A stretch of 64,000 bases of DNA, from NCBI RefSeq assembly GCF_004216665.1, contig NZ_SGWY01000003.1, forward strand, positions 310,001 to 374,000. Direction: 5' to 3'. Below the pieces are notes generated by a model. It worked only from the letters and a program-made list of their open reading frames with translations, was not told the DNA's origin and searched no databases. Positions 9,756-18,640 of the stretch are shown here, one piece after another. Every line of letters begins with the position of its first letter. Position 1 is the first letter of the stretch. Origin of the DNA: Agromyces ramosus (lineage in GTDB: Bacteria > Actinomycetota > Actinomycetes > Actinomycetales > Microbacteriaceae). The translations under genes and the position numbers were made by a program.

Positions 9756-12341
9756 CTACGGTGCGGGCACCTCCGCCCCCGCCGTGCCGGCCCAGAACAG
9801 CCCGCGCGCGAGCTGGCTGAACGCGCCGACCGGGTGGGTGCGGAAGTTCAGCGAGGTGCCGAACATGAGCACGTTCGAGCCGGCGGCCGTCTCGGCCGAC
9901 ACGACCGACGGCTTGCCGGCGGCATCCGCGATGGTGCGGCCGGGCTGCGTCGACGCCCAGTGACCCGAGATGAACGGGTCGCCGGTCGCGTACGTCTGCT
10001 CGACGACGGCATTCGCGCCGAGGCCGGAGTACCAGGTTGCGGGGTAGACGAAGGCGGTGTCCTGCGGGTACGTCGACAACAGGCCGCCGTCGACGTCGGC
10101 GACGGACACGATGCCGTTCGAGCCGCTGGTGCCCTGCGTCGCCGTCGAGGTGACGAGCCCGAACGCGTTCGCGAAGCTCGCGATGGCCGTGCCCTTGCCG
10201 GCGACCCCGCGCCCGCTCGCCAGGTAGGCCGCGACCGCATCGCGGCCCGCCGCCTGCGAGGCGTTGAACGAGAGGTTCGCGCCGATCCACAGCACGTCCA
10301 CATCGGACAGACCGACCTGCCCGCTCGTGAGGTTCGCCGACGTGACCTGCACGATGTCGTCGAATCCGAGCCTGCCCAGCGTCACGCGCTCGTCCTGGCT
10401 GCCCGAGTAGGCGACCGTCAGGTCGTCGAGCCCCGTGCTCTCCTCGGCCGCGAGGCGCGAGCCGTCGGACGCCGTGAAGGACACGCCGAACTCGTCGGCC
10501 ACGGCCGTCGCGGCTTCGTACGACGCGGCATCCGGACCGAGGATCACCGAGCCGTCGTCGAATGCGGAGACCGCGACGCCGGCGGCGAGCAGCGCGTTGA
10601 TCGCCTGGTACTCGGCGACCCCGGCGGTCGCGAGCTCGAGGTACGAGCCCTCGGCCGGGACCGAGCCCGTGGGCGCCGTCTCGGCGACCTCGTCGAGTTC
10701 GACGTCGAGGGCGGCATCCGTGGTCGACCCGACGGCGTCGACGTCGGCGCCCCAGAGGAGCGCGAGGCTCCACGCGGAGATGTCGTACATGTCGGGTACG
10801 CGATCGGAGATGTCCGAGCCGTCGGCGAGCAGGACGTTGGCCATGCCGCGCAGGGGCTGGTGCATGTCCACCACGTACGAGCCCTCGGCGTACTCGACGC
10901 CGTCGGCGGTGAAGGCGGTCTGGGCTTCCGACACCTCGACGCCGTTCGCGATGAGCTGGTCGACGAGGGTCGCGGCATCCGTCGCCGAACGCTGCGTCTC
11001 GTCCATCGGGATAACGTACGCGCGAGGGAACTCGGCCGTGTAGACGTCGGTCTCGTCCCAGATCTCCGCCCACTGGTTCGGCTCGGGCACGCTCGTCGGG
11101 TCGACATCGGCCGGCGTGACGACGAGCGGCTCGCCCGCGGTGCCGCGACGGAAGATCTCGATCTGGTTCTGGAGCAGCGTGCCGGCATTGTCGGCCACGT
11201 AGTCGACCGCGGTCTCGATGACCACGCCGGCGACCTCGATGTTGACCTTCGAGTTGGCCTGGTTCGTGGCCGGGTTGTTCGTGCGTCCGAGCGGCAGCTC
11301 GACCGTGTTCGTGATGGCGCCCTGGTACGCCACGTACTGCGGCGTGAAGATCGGGGGCCAGTCGTCCCAGCCCGAGCGGATGTCGCGGTAGGGGATCCGG
11401 ATGTTGCCGGTGTTGGTCTGCGTGACCTGCCCCGTCGCGCGGTCGAGGTACGTGTTGCCCGGGATGTTCGCGTCGACCACGGCCTGCTCGATCTCGAGCG
11501 CCGCAGCGTAGGCGTGCGGGAGGAACAGGTCGTACTCGTAGTTCTCACCATGCGGCGGGCCGCACGGTTCGATCTGCAGCACGTTCGTGTAGCCGTGCAG
11601 GTCGATGAAGAACGTCGGCTGGATCACGCTCGACAGGTCGCGCACGATGCGCGACTCGGGCGTCGCGCCCGTGATCATGTCGCGGTTGATGTCGAAGCCG
11701 TCGGCATTCGCGCGCTGCCCGAGGGCACGGCCGTCGGGGTTGTTCGTCACCGTGAAGTAGATCCGGTAGTCCTGCAGGAGGTCACGCACCTCGGGCCACG
11801 GGGCGGTGGCCAGGTACTCGATGTAGTCGAGGATCCCGTCGGTGCCCTCCCACTCGTTGCCGTGGATGTTGCCGTTGAACCAGATCGGCACCTTGTACTG
11901 GTTCTGCAGCGGCTGGTTCTTCGCCGCCGCGTCGGGGTCCGCCTTGATGAGCTCGCGCCAGGCCTTCTGCTTCGCGGTCTGGTCGGGCGACTCCTTGGCG
12001 GTCAGGGTGACGAGGTGGATGTCGCGGCCGAGCGTGGACTGCCCCACGACCTGTGCCGAGATGCGGTCGCTCTGCGCCATCAGCGTGTTGAGGAACGGCG
12101 CGATCTCGTCGTACGGCGTGACGCCGCGGGCGATCGACGCGTCGGTGGGGTCGTCGGGCACCGTCGGCAGCAGCGGCTGCGACGGGTAGCTCGTCGGCGG
12201 TGCGACGAGCGAGGAGATCGGCGTGACGATCGGCGAGGCGGTGAGACGCTCGAGCGCGGTCGCCGGCGCCGAGCCGACGACGAGCGTCGCGGCGGTGACC
12301 GCGGCGATGCCCGCTCCTGCGATGAGGCGATGGAACGACAT
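9756..12341 (-). CDS. Secreted M14-family zinc carboxypeptidase
   Basis: 861 aa from the ATG at 12341 (MSFHRLIAGAGIAAVT), which starts a signal peptide cut after ...SAPATA. The preceding 68 codons of open frame have no signal-peptide logic. The M14 catalytic domain spans about residues 75-400: NIHGNEWEG gives the HxxE zinc ligands, NNPDGR the substrate-site Asn/Arg, and DLHGYTNVLQIEPC the third zinc His. A long C-terminal half is a Rossmann-like ThuA/GATase-like module plus beta domains. It probably trims peptides or wall stems outside the cell. The C-terminal part is not firmly assigned. Confidence 0.85.
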   Translation of the reverse strand: MSFHRLIAGAGIAAVTAATLVVGSAPATALERLTASPIVTPISSLVAPPTSYPSQPLLPTVPDDPTDASIARGVTPYDEIAPFLNTLMAQSDRISAQVVGQSTLGRDIHLVTLTAKESPDQTAKQKAWRELIKADPDAAAKNQPLQNQYKVPIWFNGNIHGNEWEGTDGILDYIEYLATAPWPEVRDLLQDYRIYFTVTNNPDGRALGQRANADGFDINRDMITGATPESRIVRDLSSVIQPTFFIDLHGYTNVLQIEPCGPPHGENYEYDLFLPHAYAAALEIEQAVVDANIPGNTYLDRATGQVTQTNTGNIRIPYRDIRSGWDDWPPIFTPQYVAYQGAITNTVELPLGRTNNPATNQANSKVNIEVAGVVIETAVDYVADNAGTLLQNQIEIFRRGTAGEPLVVTPADVDPTSVPEPNQWAEIWDETDVYTAEFPRAYVIPMDETQRSATDAATLVDQLIANGVEVSEAQTAFTADGVEYAEGSYVVDMHQPLRGMANVLLADGSDISDRVPDMYDISAWSLALLWGADVDAVGSTTDAALDVELDEVAETAPTGSVPAEGSYLELATAGVAEYQAINALLAAGVAVSAFDDGSVILGPDAASYEAATAVADEFGVSFTASDGSRLAAEESTGLDDLTVAYSGSQDERVTLGRLGFDDIVQVTSANLTSGQVGLSDVDVLWIGANLSFNASQAAGRDAVAAYLASGRGVAGKGTAIASFANAFGLVTSTATQGTSGSNGIVSVADVDGGLLSTYPQDTAFVYPATWYSGLGANAVVEQTYATGDPFISGHWASTQPGRTIADAAGKPSVVSAETAAGSNVLMFGTSLNFRTHPVGAFSQLARGLFWAGTAGAEVPAP

Positions 12342-12684
12342 GGTGCTCCGTTTCTGGAGTGGTCGGATGGTGGCCGGACGTGCGCGCCGCCACGGGTGTG
12401 CGGTGGCGCGCTGGGCCGACGGGTGGTCCGGTTGGTGCGGGAATCCTGCGTCGTTGGCGGTAGTCATCACTCTGGCATGCATCGTGAAGCGCATTCCAGT
12501 GCGATCCCTTGCGCGCTCATCAAGATTCTTGCGAGTTTCGTGCATGGCAGGTCGCCGGGGGCAGCACGGATTGGCGCCGGGAGCGCGGCGACTCCGCCCG
12601 CTCGACCTGCGCCGTGACGTTGAGACTACGTGGGCCCGGGTTACGGGCGTGTGACGCTGCGCGCCGGTCGCGGCATCCGCTCGG
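12342..12684. other. Intergenic region upstream of the M14 peptidase gene
   Basis: 343 bp between the M14 peptidase start and the cardiolipin synthase stop. Nothing gene-like is seen. It must hold the promoter of the peptidase gene, but no convincing -35/-10 pair could be chosen by eye. Confidence 0.4.
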
Positions 12685-14160
12685 CTACTGCAGTGCGGAG
12701 GTGAGCCGAGCGAGGTTGTCGAGCACCGTCGACCGCAGCGGCTGGGTCATCCACTCGTCGAGCGTGAGCTCGCGGCTGTCGCGGCGGTAGCCGTCTTCGA
12801 CCGCCCGCATCTCACGCACGAACGACGCGCCGCGCACGAGGAGCGACACCTCCATGTTGAGCTCGAAGGAGCGGATGTCCATGTTGCTCGACCCGATCAC
12901 GGCGACGTCGTCGTCGATCGTGAAGTGCTTCGAGTGCAGGATGTAGGGCGCCTGGTAGAGCCAGATCCTCACCCCCGCGCGCAGCAGCGCCTCGTAGTAG
13001 GAGCGCTGCGCGTGGTAGACGAGCGCCTGGTCGCCGATCTCCGAGACGAAGAGCTCGACGTGCACGCCGCGCTGGGTCGCGCCGCTGATCGCGCGGAGCA
13101 TGGCCTCGTCGGGCACGAAGTACGGGCTGGTGAGGATGATGCGCTCCTCGGCCGCGTAGAGCAGGGCGAGGAAGAGCTTGAGGTTGTTCTCGTTCGTGTA
13201 GCCCGGTCCGCTCGGCACCACCTGGCAGTCGAGGTTCTGCGCCTCGCTCTCCTGCCCGAGCGGCACGATCTCGCGCATAGGCGGCTCGCCCGTCTCGAGG
13301 TACCAGTCCGTCGCGAAGATCGCCTCGAGGCCTGACACGATCGGCCCTTCGACGCGGGCGACGAGTTCCTTCCACTTCAGGCCGCGGCGGATGTTGCTGC
13401 GCTTGTTGTACGAACGGTCGATGATGTTCTGCGAACCCATGAATCCGATCTCGCCGTCGACCACGAGGATCTTGCGATGGTTGCGCAGGTCGGGCCGCTG
13501 GTACCTGCCCCGGAACGGCTGCACCGGCAGCATCAGCTGCCAGCGCACACCCATCCTGCTCAGGCGCTTCAGCGTCTTGCGGTAGCCCTTCACCCGGAGG
13601 GAGGCGATGTGATCCATCATCACGCGCACCTCGACGCCACGGGACACGGCGTCGCCGAGTGCATCGAAGAGGGGCGCAGTCGTGCGATCGTAGGCGAGGA
13701 TGTAGAACTCCGCGTGCACGTATCGCTGGGCGGAGCGGATCGCGTCGGTCATGTCGCGCAGCGAGCCCTCGTAATCGCCGATGAGGCTCGCGCTGTTGGA
13801 GCCGATGAGCGGCATGGCACCGAGGTTGCGGTTCAGCCGGACCACGCCGGCGAACCACTCCGGCCAGGTACTGCTCTCGCTCGCCCGTTCGATGCCATGG
13901 GTCGACTCGCGGATGTACTCGTCGACCTCGGCCTGCTTCGCCTGCCGAGCCTTGGACAGCTTCGGGTTGCCGATGAGGAGGAAGATCAGGGCGCCGACCA
14001 CCGGGAAGAAGAAGATGGCGAGCAACCACGCCATGCCCGCCGTCGGGCGGCGGTTGCGCGGCACGACGATGATCGCGATGACGCGGATGATGATGTCGAT
14101 GAGGATGATCGCAGCAGCGACGAGCGCAGTGACCTGCGTCGTCGTGATGTCGATCGTCAT
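12685..14160 (-). CDS. cls: Cardiolipin synthase (PLD superfamily)
   Basis: 491 aa. Two N-terminal transmembrane helices (residues ~5-30 and ~38-65, the PLDc_N segment) are followed by two phospholipase D HKD motifs. These are NHRKILVVDGEIGFMGSQN near residue 235 and HSKHFTIDDDVAVIGSSN near residue 415. The enzyme condenses two phospholipid headgroups to make cardiolipin at the membrane. The start overlaps the stop of the small upstream membrane gene by 4 bp (ATGA), so the pair is translationally coupled. Confidence 0.93.
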   Translation of the reverse strand: MTIDITTTQVTALVAAAIILIDIIIRVIAIIVVPRNRRPTAGMAWLLAIFFFPVVGALIFLLIGNPKLSKARQAKQAEVDEYIRESTHGIERASESSTWPEWFAGVVRLNRNLGAMPLIGSNSASLIGDYEGSLRDMTDAIRSAQRYVHAEFYILAYDRTTAPLFDALGDAVSRGVEVRVMMDHIASLRVKGYRKTLKRLSRMGVRWQLMLPVQPFRGRYQRPDLRNHRKILVVDGEIGFMGSQNIIDRSYNKRSNIRRGLKWKELVARVEGPIVSGLEAIFATDWYLETGEPPMREIVPLGQESEAQNLDCQVVPSGPGYTNENNLKLFLALLYAAEERIILTSPYFVPDEAMLRAISGATQRGVHVELFVSEIGDQALVYHAQRSYYEALLRAGVRIWLYQAPYILHSKHFTIDDDVAVIGSSNMDIRSFELNMEVSLLVRGASFVREMRAVEDGYRRDSRELTLDEWMTQPLRSTVLDNLARLTSALQ

Positions 14161-14333
14161 CCGGCGGGGCGTTCGCGCGCGAGCTTGGCTCGCTCTTCGG
14201 CCTCGATCCGGGCGTAGGCCTTGCGCTCGCTGCGGTCGGCGCGGATGATCGCGCGCATCACGAACCAGAAGATCAGCCCGATGAGCACCGTCGGCGCGAG
14301 CGACCAGATCGCGTTCGCCCAGAATTCGTTCAT
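14157..14333 (-). CDS. Small single-pass membrane protein upstream of cls
   Basis: 58 aa from the ATG at 14333. One transmembrane helix (WSLAPTVLIGLIFWFVMRAII, residues ~10-30) is followed by a strongly charged cytoplasmic helix (RSERKAYARIEAEERAKLARE). Its TGA overlaps the cls ATG by 4 bp. Such short membrane proteins are common beside membrane enzymes in Microbacteriaceae. The function is unknown, but coupling to cls suggests a joint role in the membrane. Confidence 0.7.
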   Translation of the reverse strand: MNEFWANAIWSLAPTVLIGLIFWFVMRAIIRADRSERKAYARIEAEERAKLARERPAG

Positions 14334-14400
14334 AGGACTACAAGGATACGGGGGTTCCTCGGGTTCGGCGAATGGGCGAGCGGATGCCGCCCCCGCACGT

Positions 14401-14438
14401 CGAGGGCGCGACGGGTGGGTCCACCCGTCGCGCCCTCG
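14401..14438. terminator. Hairpin terminator after the fru operon
   Basis: A perfect 16-bp stem (14401-14416 with 14423-14438) and a 6-nt loop, starting 18 bases beyond the fruA stop at 14456. It ends the leftward fruR-fruK-fruA operon. Confidence 0.75.
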
Positions 14439-14455
14439 TGGGCGTGCCGTTCGCG

Positions 14456-16516
14456 TCAGGCCGTGGCCACGGCGGCACCTGCGGGCACCGCGGCGCCCTC
14501 CTCCACCGCGACGGGCGCCCGGCGCGCCCAGCGCTTGAGCCCGACGACCATGAATCCCATCACGAGGGTGCCGACGAGGATCGCGACGAGGAACATCCCG
14601 AAGTTGCCGATCGCGAAGAACACGAAGATGCCGCCGTGCGGAGCCTGCGAGGTGACCCCCGCGGCCATGCAGATGGCGCCCGCCGTCGCGCCGCCGACCA
14701 TCGACGAGGCGATGACGCGGAGCGGGTCGGCAGCCGCGAACGGGATCGCGCCCTCGGAGATGAACGACAGGCCGAGCAGCCACGCCGCCACGCCGTTCTC
14801 GCGCTCGGGCTCGGTGAACAGCCTGCGTGCGAGCACCGTCGAGGCGAAGGCCATGCCGAGCGGCGGCACCATGCCCGCCGCCATCACGGCGGCCATGATC
14901 TGCCACGGCGCCTGGTTCTCGACCGAGCCGGCGGCGAGACCGGTGACCGCGAAGGCATAGGCGACCTTGTTGACCGGGCCGCCGAGGTCGAAGCCCATCA
15001 TGAGCCCGAGGATCGCGCCGAGCGCGATCGCGCTGACTCCGGTGAGCGAGTTCAGCCAGTCGGTGAGCCCGGCCATCAGCGTCGCGATCGGAGCGCCGAG
15101 GATCAGCAGCAGCAGGCCCGAGGAGAACAGCGAGGCGAGCAGCGGGATGATGACGACCGGCATGAGGCCCCGGAGCCAGCGCGGCGGCCGGAGCCGACCG
15201 AGCCACATGGCCGCGGCGCCGGCGAGCAGGCCGCCGACGAGGCCGCCGAGGAAGCCGGCGTTCAGGACCAGCGCCACCGAGCCGGCCACGAAGCCCGGTG
15301 CGATGCCCGGCCGGTCCGCCATGGCGTAGGCGATGTACCCGGCGAGGGCGGGTACGAGGAACGCCATCGACGCCGAGCCGATGACGATCAGCACTGACCC
15401 GATGTACTCGGAGAGACCACCAGGCGGAAGGTTCCACAGTGCATTGTTGAGCACGATCTCGGCGGCATTGTCCCCGATCTCGTAGCCGCCGATGAGGAAG
15501 GCGAGCGCGATGATCAGACCGCCCGCGGCCACGAACGGGATCATGTAGCTGACGCCGGTGAGGAGCCACCGCTTGAGGTTGGCGCCGAACGACTGGCCGC
15601 CGCCCGACGCAGCCCCTGCGGTGGCCGCCGCGCCGTCGCCGCCGGACGGCACGCGCGCGGCGTTCGCGTCGGATGCCGCGGCGAGCGCCTGCGCCACGAG
15701 CGCGTCGGGCTCGTCGATGCCGCGCTTGACCGGCACCTGCACCATCGGCTTGCCCGCGAAGCGGCCCTTGTCGCGCACGTCCACGTCGACCGCGAAGATC
15801 ACCGCATCGGCCGCGGCGATCACCGCGGGGTCGAGCGGCTTCGCGCCCGACGAGCCCTGCGTCTCGACGTGGTAGTCGACGCCGGCACGCCCTGCCGCCG
15901 CCGCGAGCGCGTCGGCGGCCATGTAGGTGTGGGCGATGCCGGTGGGGCACGCGGTGACGGCGACGATGGAGCGTCGGTCGGACGCCGCGGCGGCATCCGC
16001 CGGCGGGGCGTCCGCCGTCGCCGCAGCGGGTGCGGCCGCGGCGGCGGCGACCGGAACGGCCTCCTCGTCGCCCGTGAGTGCGCCCTGCACGATCCCGACC
16101 ACCTCGTCGGGGGTCGCGGCGCTGCGCAGCGAGGCGACGAAGTCCTCGCGCATGAGCGAGCGGGCGAGGGTGGAGAGGAGTGCGAGGTGGTCCTGCGCGG
16201 CGGTGTCGGGCGCGGCGATGAGGAAGACGAGATCGGCCTCCTCGCCCTCGTCGAACTCGACGGGTCGCGCGAGCCTGGCGACGGCGAGGCTCGGGGTCGT
16301 CACCGCGGGCGACTTCGCGTGCGGGATGGCCATCCCGCCGGGGAGGCCCGTGGGCGCCTGCTCCTCGCGCTTCCACGCGTCGGCGAAGAGCGCCTCGGCG
16401 TCGGTGGCACGGCCGCTCGCGGCGACACGGTCGGCGAGCGCCCGGATCACGCCGGACTTCTCTGGACCGAGGTCGGCGTCGAGCACGACCAGGCCCGGTT
16501 CGATGATGTCGGACAT
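14456..16516 (-). CDS. fruA: PTS fructose transporter subunit EIIABC
   Basis: 686 aa from the ATG at 16516, with an AGGAG site 7 nt upstream. Domains run in the order IIA (residues ~1-150, phosphorylated His in GGMAIPHAKSP), an Ala-rich linker, IIB (~175-275, phospho-Cys in TACPTGIAHTYM), and IIC (~300-670, ~9-10 helices starting GGLIIALAFLIGG). It imports fructose and phosphorylates it to fructose-1-phosphate at the membrane, using phosphate from HPr. The next enzyme, FruK, is encoded 10 bp upstream in the same operon. Confidence 0.95.
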   Translation of the reverse strand: MSDIIEPGLVVLDADLGPEKSGVIRALADRVAASGRATDAEALFADAWKREEQAPTGLPGGMAIPHAKSPAVTTPSLAVARLARPVEFDEGEEADLVFLIAAPDTAAQDHLALLSTLARSLMREDFVASLRSAATPDEVVGIVQGALTGDEEAVPVAAAAAAPAAATADAPPADAAAASDRRSIVAVTACPTGIAHTYMAADALAAAAGRAGVDYHVETQGSSGAKPLDPAVIAAADAVIFAVDVDVRDKGRFAGKPMVQVPVKRGIDEPDALVAQALAAASDANAARVPSGGDGAAATAGAASGGGQSFGANLKRWLLTGVSYMIPFVAAGGLIIALAFLIGGYEIGDNAAEIVLNNALWNLPPGGLSEYIGSVLIVIGSASMAFLVPALAGYIAYAMADRPGIAPGFVAGSVALVLNAGFLGGLVGGLLAGAAAMWLGRLRPPRWLRGLMPVVIIPLLASLFSSGLLLLILGAPIATLMAGLTDWLNSLTGVSAIALGAILGLMMGFDLGGPVNKVAYAFAVTGLAAGSVENQAPWQIMAAVMAAGMVPPLGMAFASTVLARRLFTEPERENGVAAWLLGLSFISEGAIPFAAADPLRVIASSMVGGATAGAICMAAGVTSQAPHGGIFVFFAIGNFGMFLVAILVGTLVMGFMVVGLKRWARRAPVAVEEGAAVPAGAAVATA

Positions 16517-16526
16517 GGGGTTCTCC

Positions 16527-17513
16527 TTACTGGCGGTCGCCGGCGGGCAGGCCGGCGACCTCGGTGACGACGACCCGGGCCGGGTCGATCTGGTCTCGGG
16601 TGGGCACCGCACTGCCCGGAAGGGCGACGGCGGCGGCGCCCGACGCCACGGCGCGAGCGAGCGCGCCGGCCGGCGCCTCCCCCTCGACGGCGGCGACGAG
16701 GTAACCCGCGAGCGAGCAGTCGCCCGCTCCGACGGTGCTGCGGGGCACCACGCGCGGAGCCCGCGCGAACCACGCGGCCTCCTCGGTGACGAGCGCGGCG
16801 CCCACGGCGCCGAGCGTGACGAGGCTCGCGCGGACGCGATCCGTCGGGATGGAGCGTGCGAGCGCGATGGCGTCGTCGGGGCCCGCCTCGAGGGCGGCCT
16901 CGTCGGATGCGCCCGTGAGCTCGGCGAGCTCCTCGGCGTTGGGCTTGATGAGGTCGATGCCGACGCCGTCGGCGACGAGCGCGGCGAGCGCGGCGCCCGA
17001 GGTGTCGGCGGCGATGCGGGGGGCGGTCGCACCCGCACGCCGCGCCGCGGCGCGCACCGCGTCGACGACTCGGACGTAGAAGTCGTCGGCGACGCCGGGC
17101 GGCAGGGATCCCGCGAGCACGAGCCAGTCGGCGCCGATCGCCGCCTCGGCGGTGACCTCGATGAGTCGCGCCTGGGCCTCGGCATCGAGCACGGGACCCG
17201 GCTCGTTCACCTTCGTCGTCACGCCCGCGGCGTCGACGATCGTGAGGTTCGTGCGTACGGCGCCGCTGATGGGCACCGCGCGGCAGGGCACTCCCTCGGC
17301 GACGAGCGCCGCGAGGAACGGATCGCCCGGCTCGGCGGGGAGGACGGCGACCGACTCGACGCCCGAGGCGCGCAGCGCGCGGGTGACGTTGACGCCCTTG
17401 CCGCCCGGGTCCTGGCGGGTGCTGACGGCGCGCTGCACGGCGCCCGGCTCGAGGGCGCCCTCGAGCTCCACCGTGCGGTCGAGCGACGGGTTGGCCGTGA
17501 GCGTGACGATCAT
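16527..17513 (-). CDS. fruK: 1-phosphofructokinase
   Basis: 328 aa from the ATG at 17513 (MIVTLTANPSLDRTVELEG). This is a PfkB-family sugar kinase with the N-terminal signature GGKGVNVTRAL (residues ~38-48) and the C-terminal catalytic box TVGAGDCSLAGY, whose Asp is the base. It converts fructose-1-phosphate to fructose-1,6-bisphosphate. Its start overlaps the fruR stop by 4 bp (ATGA), and fruA follows 10 bp downstream. The gene order matches the classic fru operon. Confidence 0.94.
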   Translation of the reverse strand: MIVTLTANPSLDRTVELEGALEPGAVQRAVSTRQDPGGKGVNVTRALRASGVESVAVLPAEPGDPFLAALVAEGVPCRAVPISGAVRTNLTIVDAAGVTTKVNEPGPVLDAEAQARLIEVTAEAAIGADWLVLAGSLPPGVADDFYVRVVDAVRAAARRAGATAPRIAADTSGAALAALVADGVGIDLIKPNAEELAELTGASDEAALEAGPDDAIALARSIPTDRVRASLVTLGAVGAALVTEEAAWFARAPRVVPRSTVGAGDCSLAGYLVAAVEGEAPAGALARAVASGAAAVALPGSAVPTRDQIDPARVVVTEVAGLPAGDRQ

Positions 17514-18304
17514 GCGAGCACCACCTGAACGTCGGCGTCGGCGAGGGCCTCGCGGAGCTCGGGGCCAGGCGGGGCATCCGTGATCAGCGTGTCGACCTCG
17601 TCGAGGCAGGCGAAACGCACGAGGGACTCGGCGTCGAGCTTGGAGGAGTCGGCGAGCACGACCACCCGGCGCGCGGCGTGCACCATGGCCGCCTTCGCGG
17701 AGGCTTCGGTCTCGTCGGGCGTCGAGAAGCCGAACTCGGCGCTCACCCCGTTGGCGCCCACGAACGCGAGGTCGGGGCGGATGTCGCTGAGCTGGGCGAT
17801 CGTCGTCGGACCGACCGCGGCGCCCGTGATGCCGCGCACCGCGCCGCCGAGGCTGCGCAGCTGCAGGTGCGGATTGGCGGCGGCGTGCAGGCGCGCCGCG
17901 AGCGGGATCGAGTTGGTGGCGACGTCGACGCCGGCGCCGGGCTGGTCGGGCGACCACGTGATGAGGAGCTCCGCGAGGCGGCCGGTGGTGCTGCCGGAGT
18001 CGAGCAGCAGCGAGCCGCGGAACGTCGGCGGGATCAATGCGAACGCCGCGCGTGCGATCGCCTCCTTCTGGGCGGCGTTGCGGTCGAGTCGCTCGTCGAG
18101 CGAGGACTCGGCCGCGGTCGACTGCCCGGCCGGAACCGCTCCGCCGTGCACGCGGCGCAGCCGCCCCACCTGCTCGAGCGCGTCGAGGTCGCGGCGGATG
18201 GTCTCGGTGGTGACGCCGAAGTCGCGCGCGAGGCCCGCCACGGAGACCCGGCCGACGCGATCGATGGTGTCGGCGATGTGCTGGTGTCGCTCCGTCGCGT
18301 ACAT
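17510..18304 (-). CDS. fruR: DeoR-family transcriptional regulator of the fructose operon
   Basis: 264 aa from the ATG at 18304 (MYATERHQHIADTIDRVGRV). The DeoR helix-turn-helix (FGVTTETIRRDLDALEQVGRLRRVHGG) fills residues ~30-57. The C-terminal DeoRC sensor has SGSTTGRLAELL and the usual ADSSKL motif, a fold that binds phosphosugars such as fructose-1-phosphate. It is the first gene of fruR-fruK-fruA. A palindrome upstream (18361-18379) is a good candidate for autoregulation. Confidence 0.9.
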   Translation of the reverse strand: MYATERHQHIADTIDRVGRVSVAGLARDFGVTTETIRRDLDALEQVGRLRRVHGGAVPAGQSTAAESSLDERLDRNAAQKEAIARAAFALIPPTFRGSLLLDSGSTTGRLAELLITWSPDQPGAGVDVATNSIPLAARLHAAANPHLQLRSLGGAVRGITGAAVGPTTIAQLSDIRPDLAFVGANGVSAEFGFSTPDETEASAKAAMVHAARRVVVLADSSKLDAESLVRFACLDEVDTLITDAPPGPELREALADADVQVVLA

Positions 18305-18360
18305 GCGGCCCTTCCTCCCGGTCGGCGAATCCCCTCCGCCGCCGGTGGGTCGCCGTCGAC

Positions 18361-18379
18361 GTGTGAGCAATATTCACAC
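18361..18379 (-). promoter_or_regulatory. Probable operator/promoter of the fru operon
   Basis: Inverted repeat gtgtga-N7-tcacac, 57 bp upstream of the fruR start, in an AT-richer patch. On the minus strand it is preceded by TTGCTT and followed by a GAATAT-like segment. A second half-site, ttcacag, lies at 18403-18409. The location fits a FruR operator; binding by FruR is inferred. Confidence 0.55.
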
Positions 18380-18424
18380 ATAATCCAACAGAAAGCAACA
18401 CATTCACAGATTCCCAACCACGAA

Positions 18425-18453
18425 GAAGGCCCGATCGCGGGGATCGGGCCTTC
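18425..18453 (-). terminator. Hairpin terminator ending the panC-lysS transcript
   Basis: A perfect 12-bp stem (18425-18436 with 18442-18453) and 5-nt loop, 25 bp past the stop of the small membrane gene at 18478. It separates the lysS block from the fruR promoter. Confidence 0.8.
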
Positions 18454-18477
18454 GAGAAGGGGAGACGGGCGGGAGGA

Positions 18478-18627
18478 TCAGCCCGCGGTGACGATCCCCC
18501 AGATGCCGGAGCCGACCAGGTAGAGTCCGATCGCACCCACGATGATCCACAGCGCGACGCGCGCGTTCGACGGGCGCTTCGGGTCGGGATCGGGTTCGAG
18601 TTCCTTCTTGGGCAGGTAGTCGTTCAT
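18478..18627 (-). CDS. Small membrane protein downstream of lysS
   Basis: 49 aa from the ATG at 18627 (MNDYLPKKELEPDPDPKRP); an alternative ATG three codons upstream (18636) is equally possible. There is a charged Pro-rich N-terminus and one transmembrane helix (VALWIIVGAIGLYLVGSGIWG). It starts 14 bp after the lysS stop and just before the terminator, so it is the last gene of the operon. Similar tiny proteins follow lysS in related genomes. The function is unknown. Confidence 0.65.
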   Translation of the reverse strand: MNDYLPKKELEPDPDPKRPSNARVALWIIVGAIGLYLVGSGIWGIVTAG

Positions 18628-18640
18628 GCGATGCATCCGC

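Noticed and set aside
9834..12617. 927-codon plus-strand frame opposite the M14 peptidase
   Set aside because: Shadow of the peptidase gene; no domain, no ribosome site, skewed composition.
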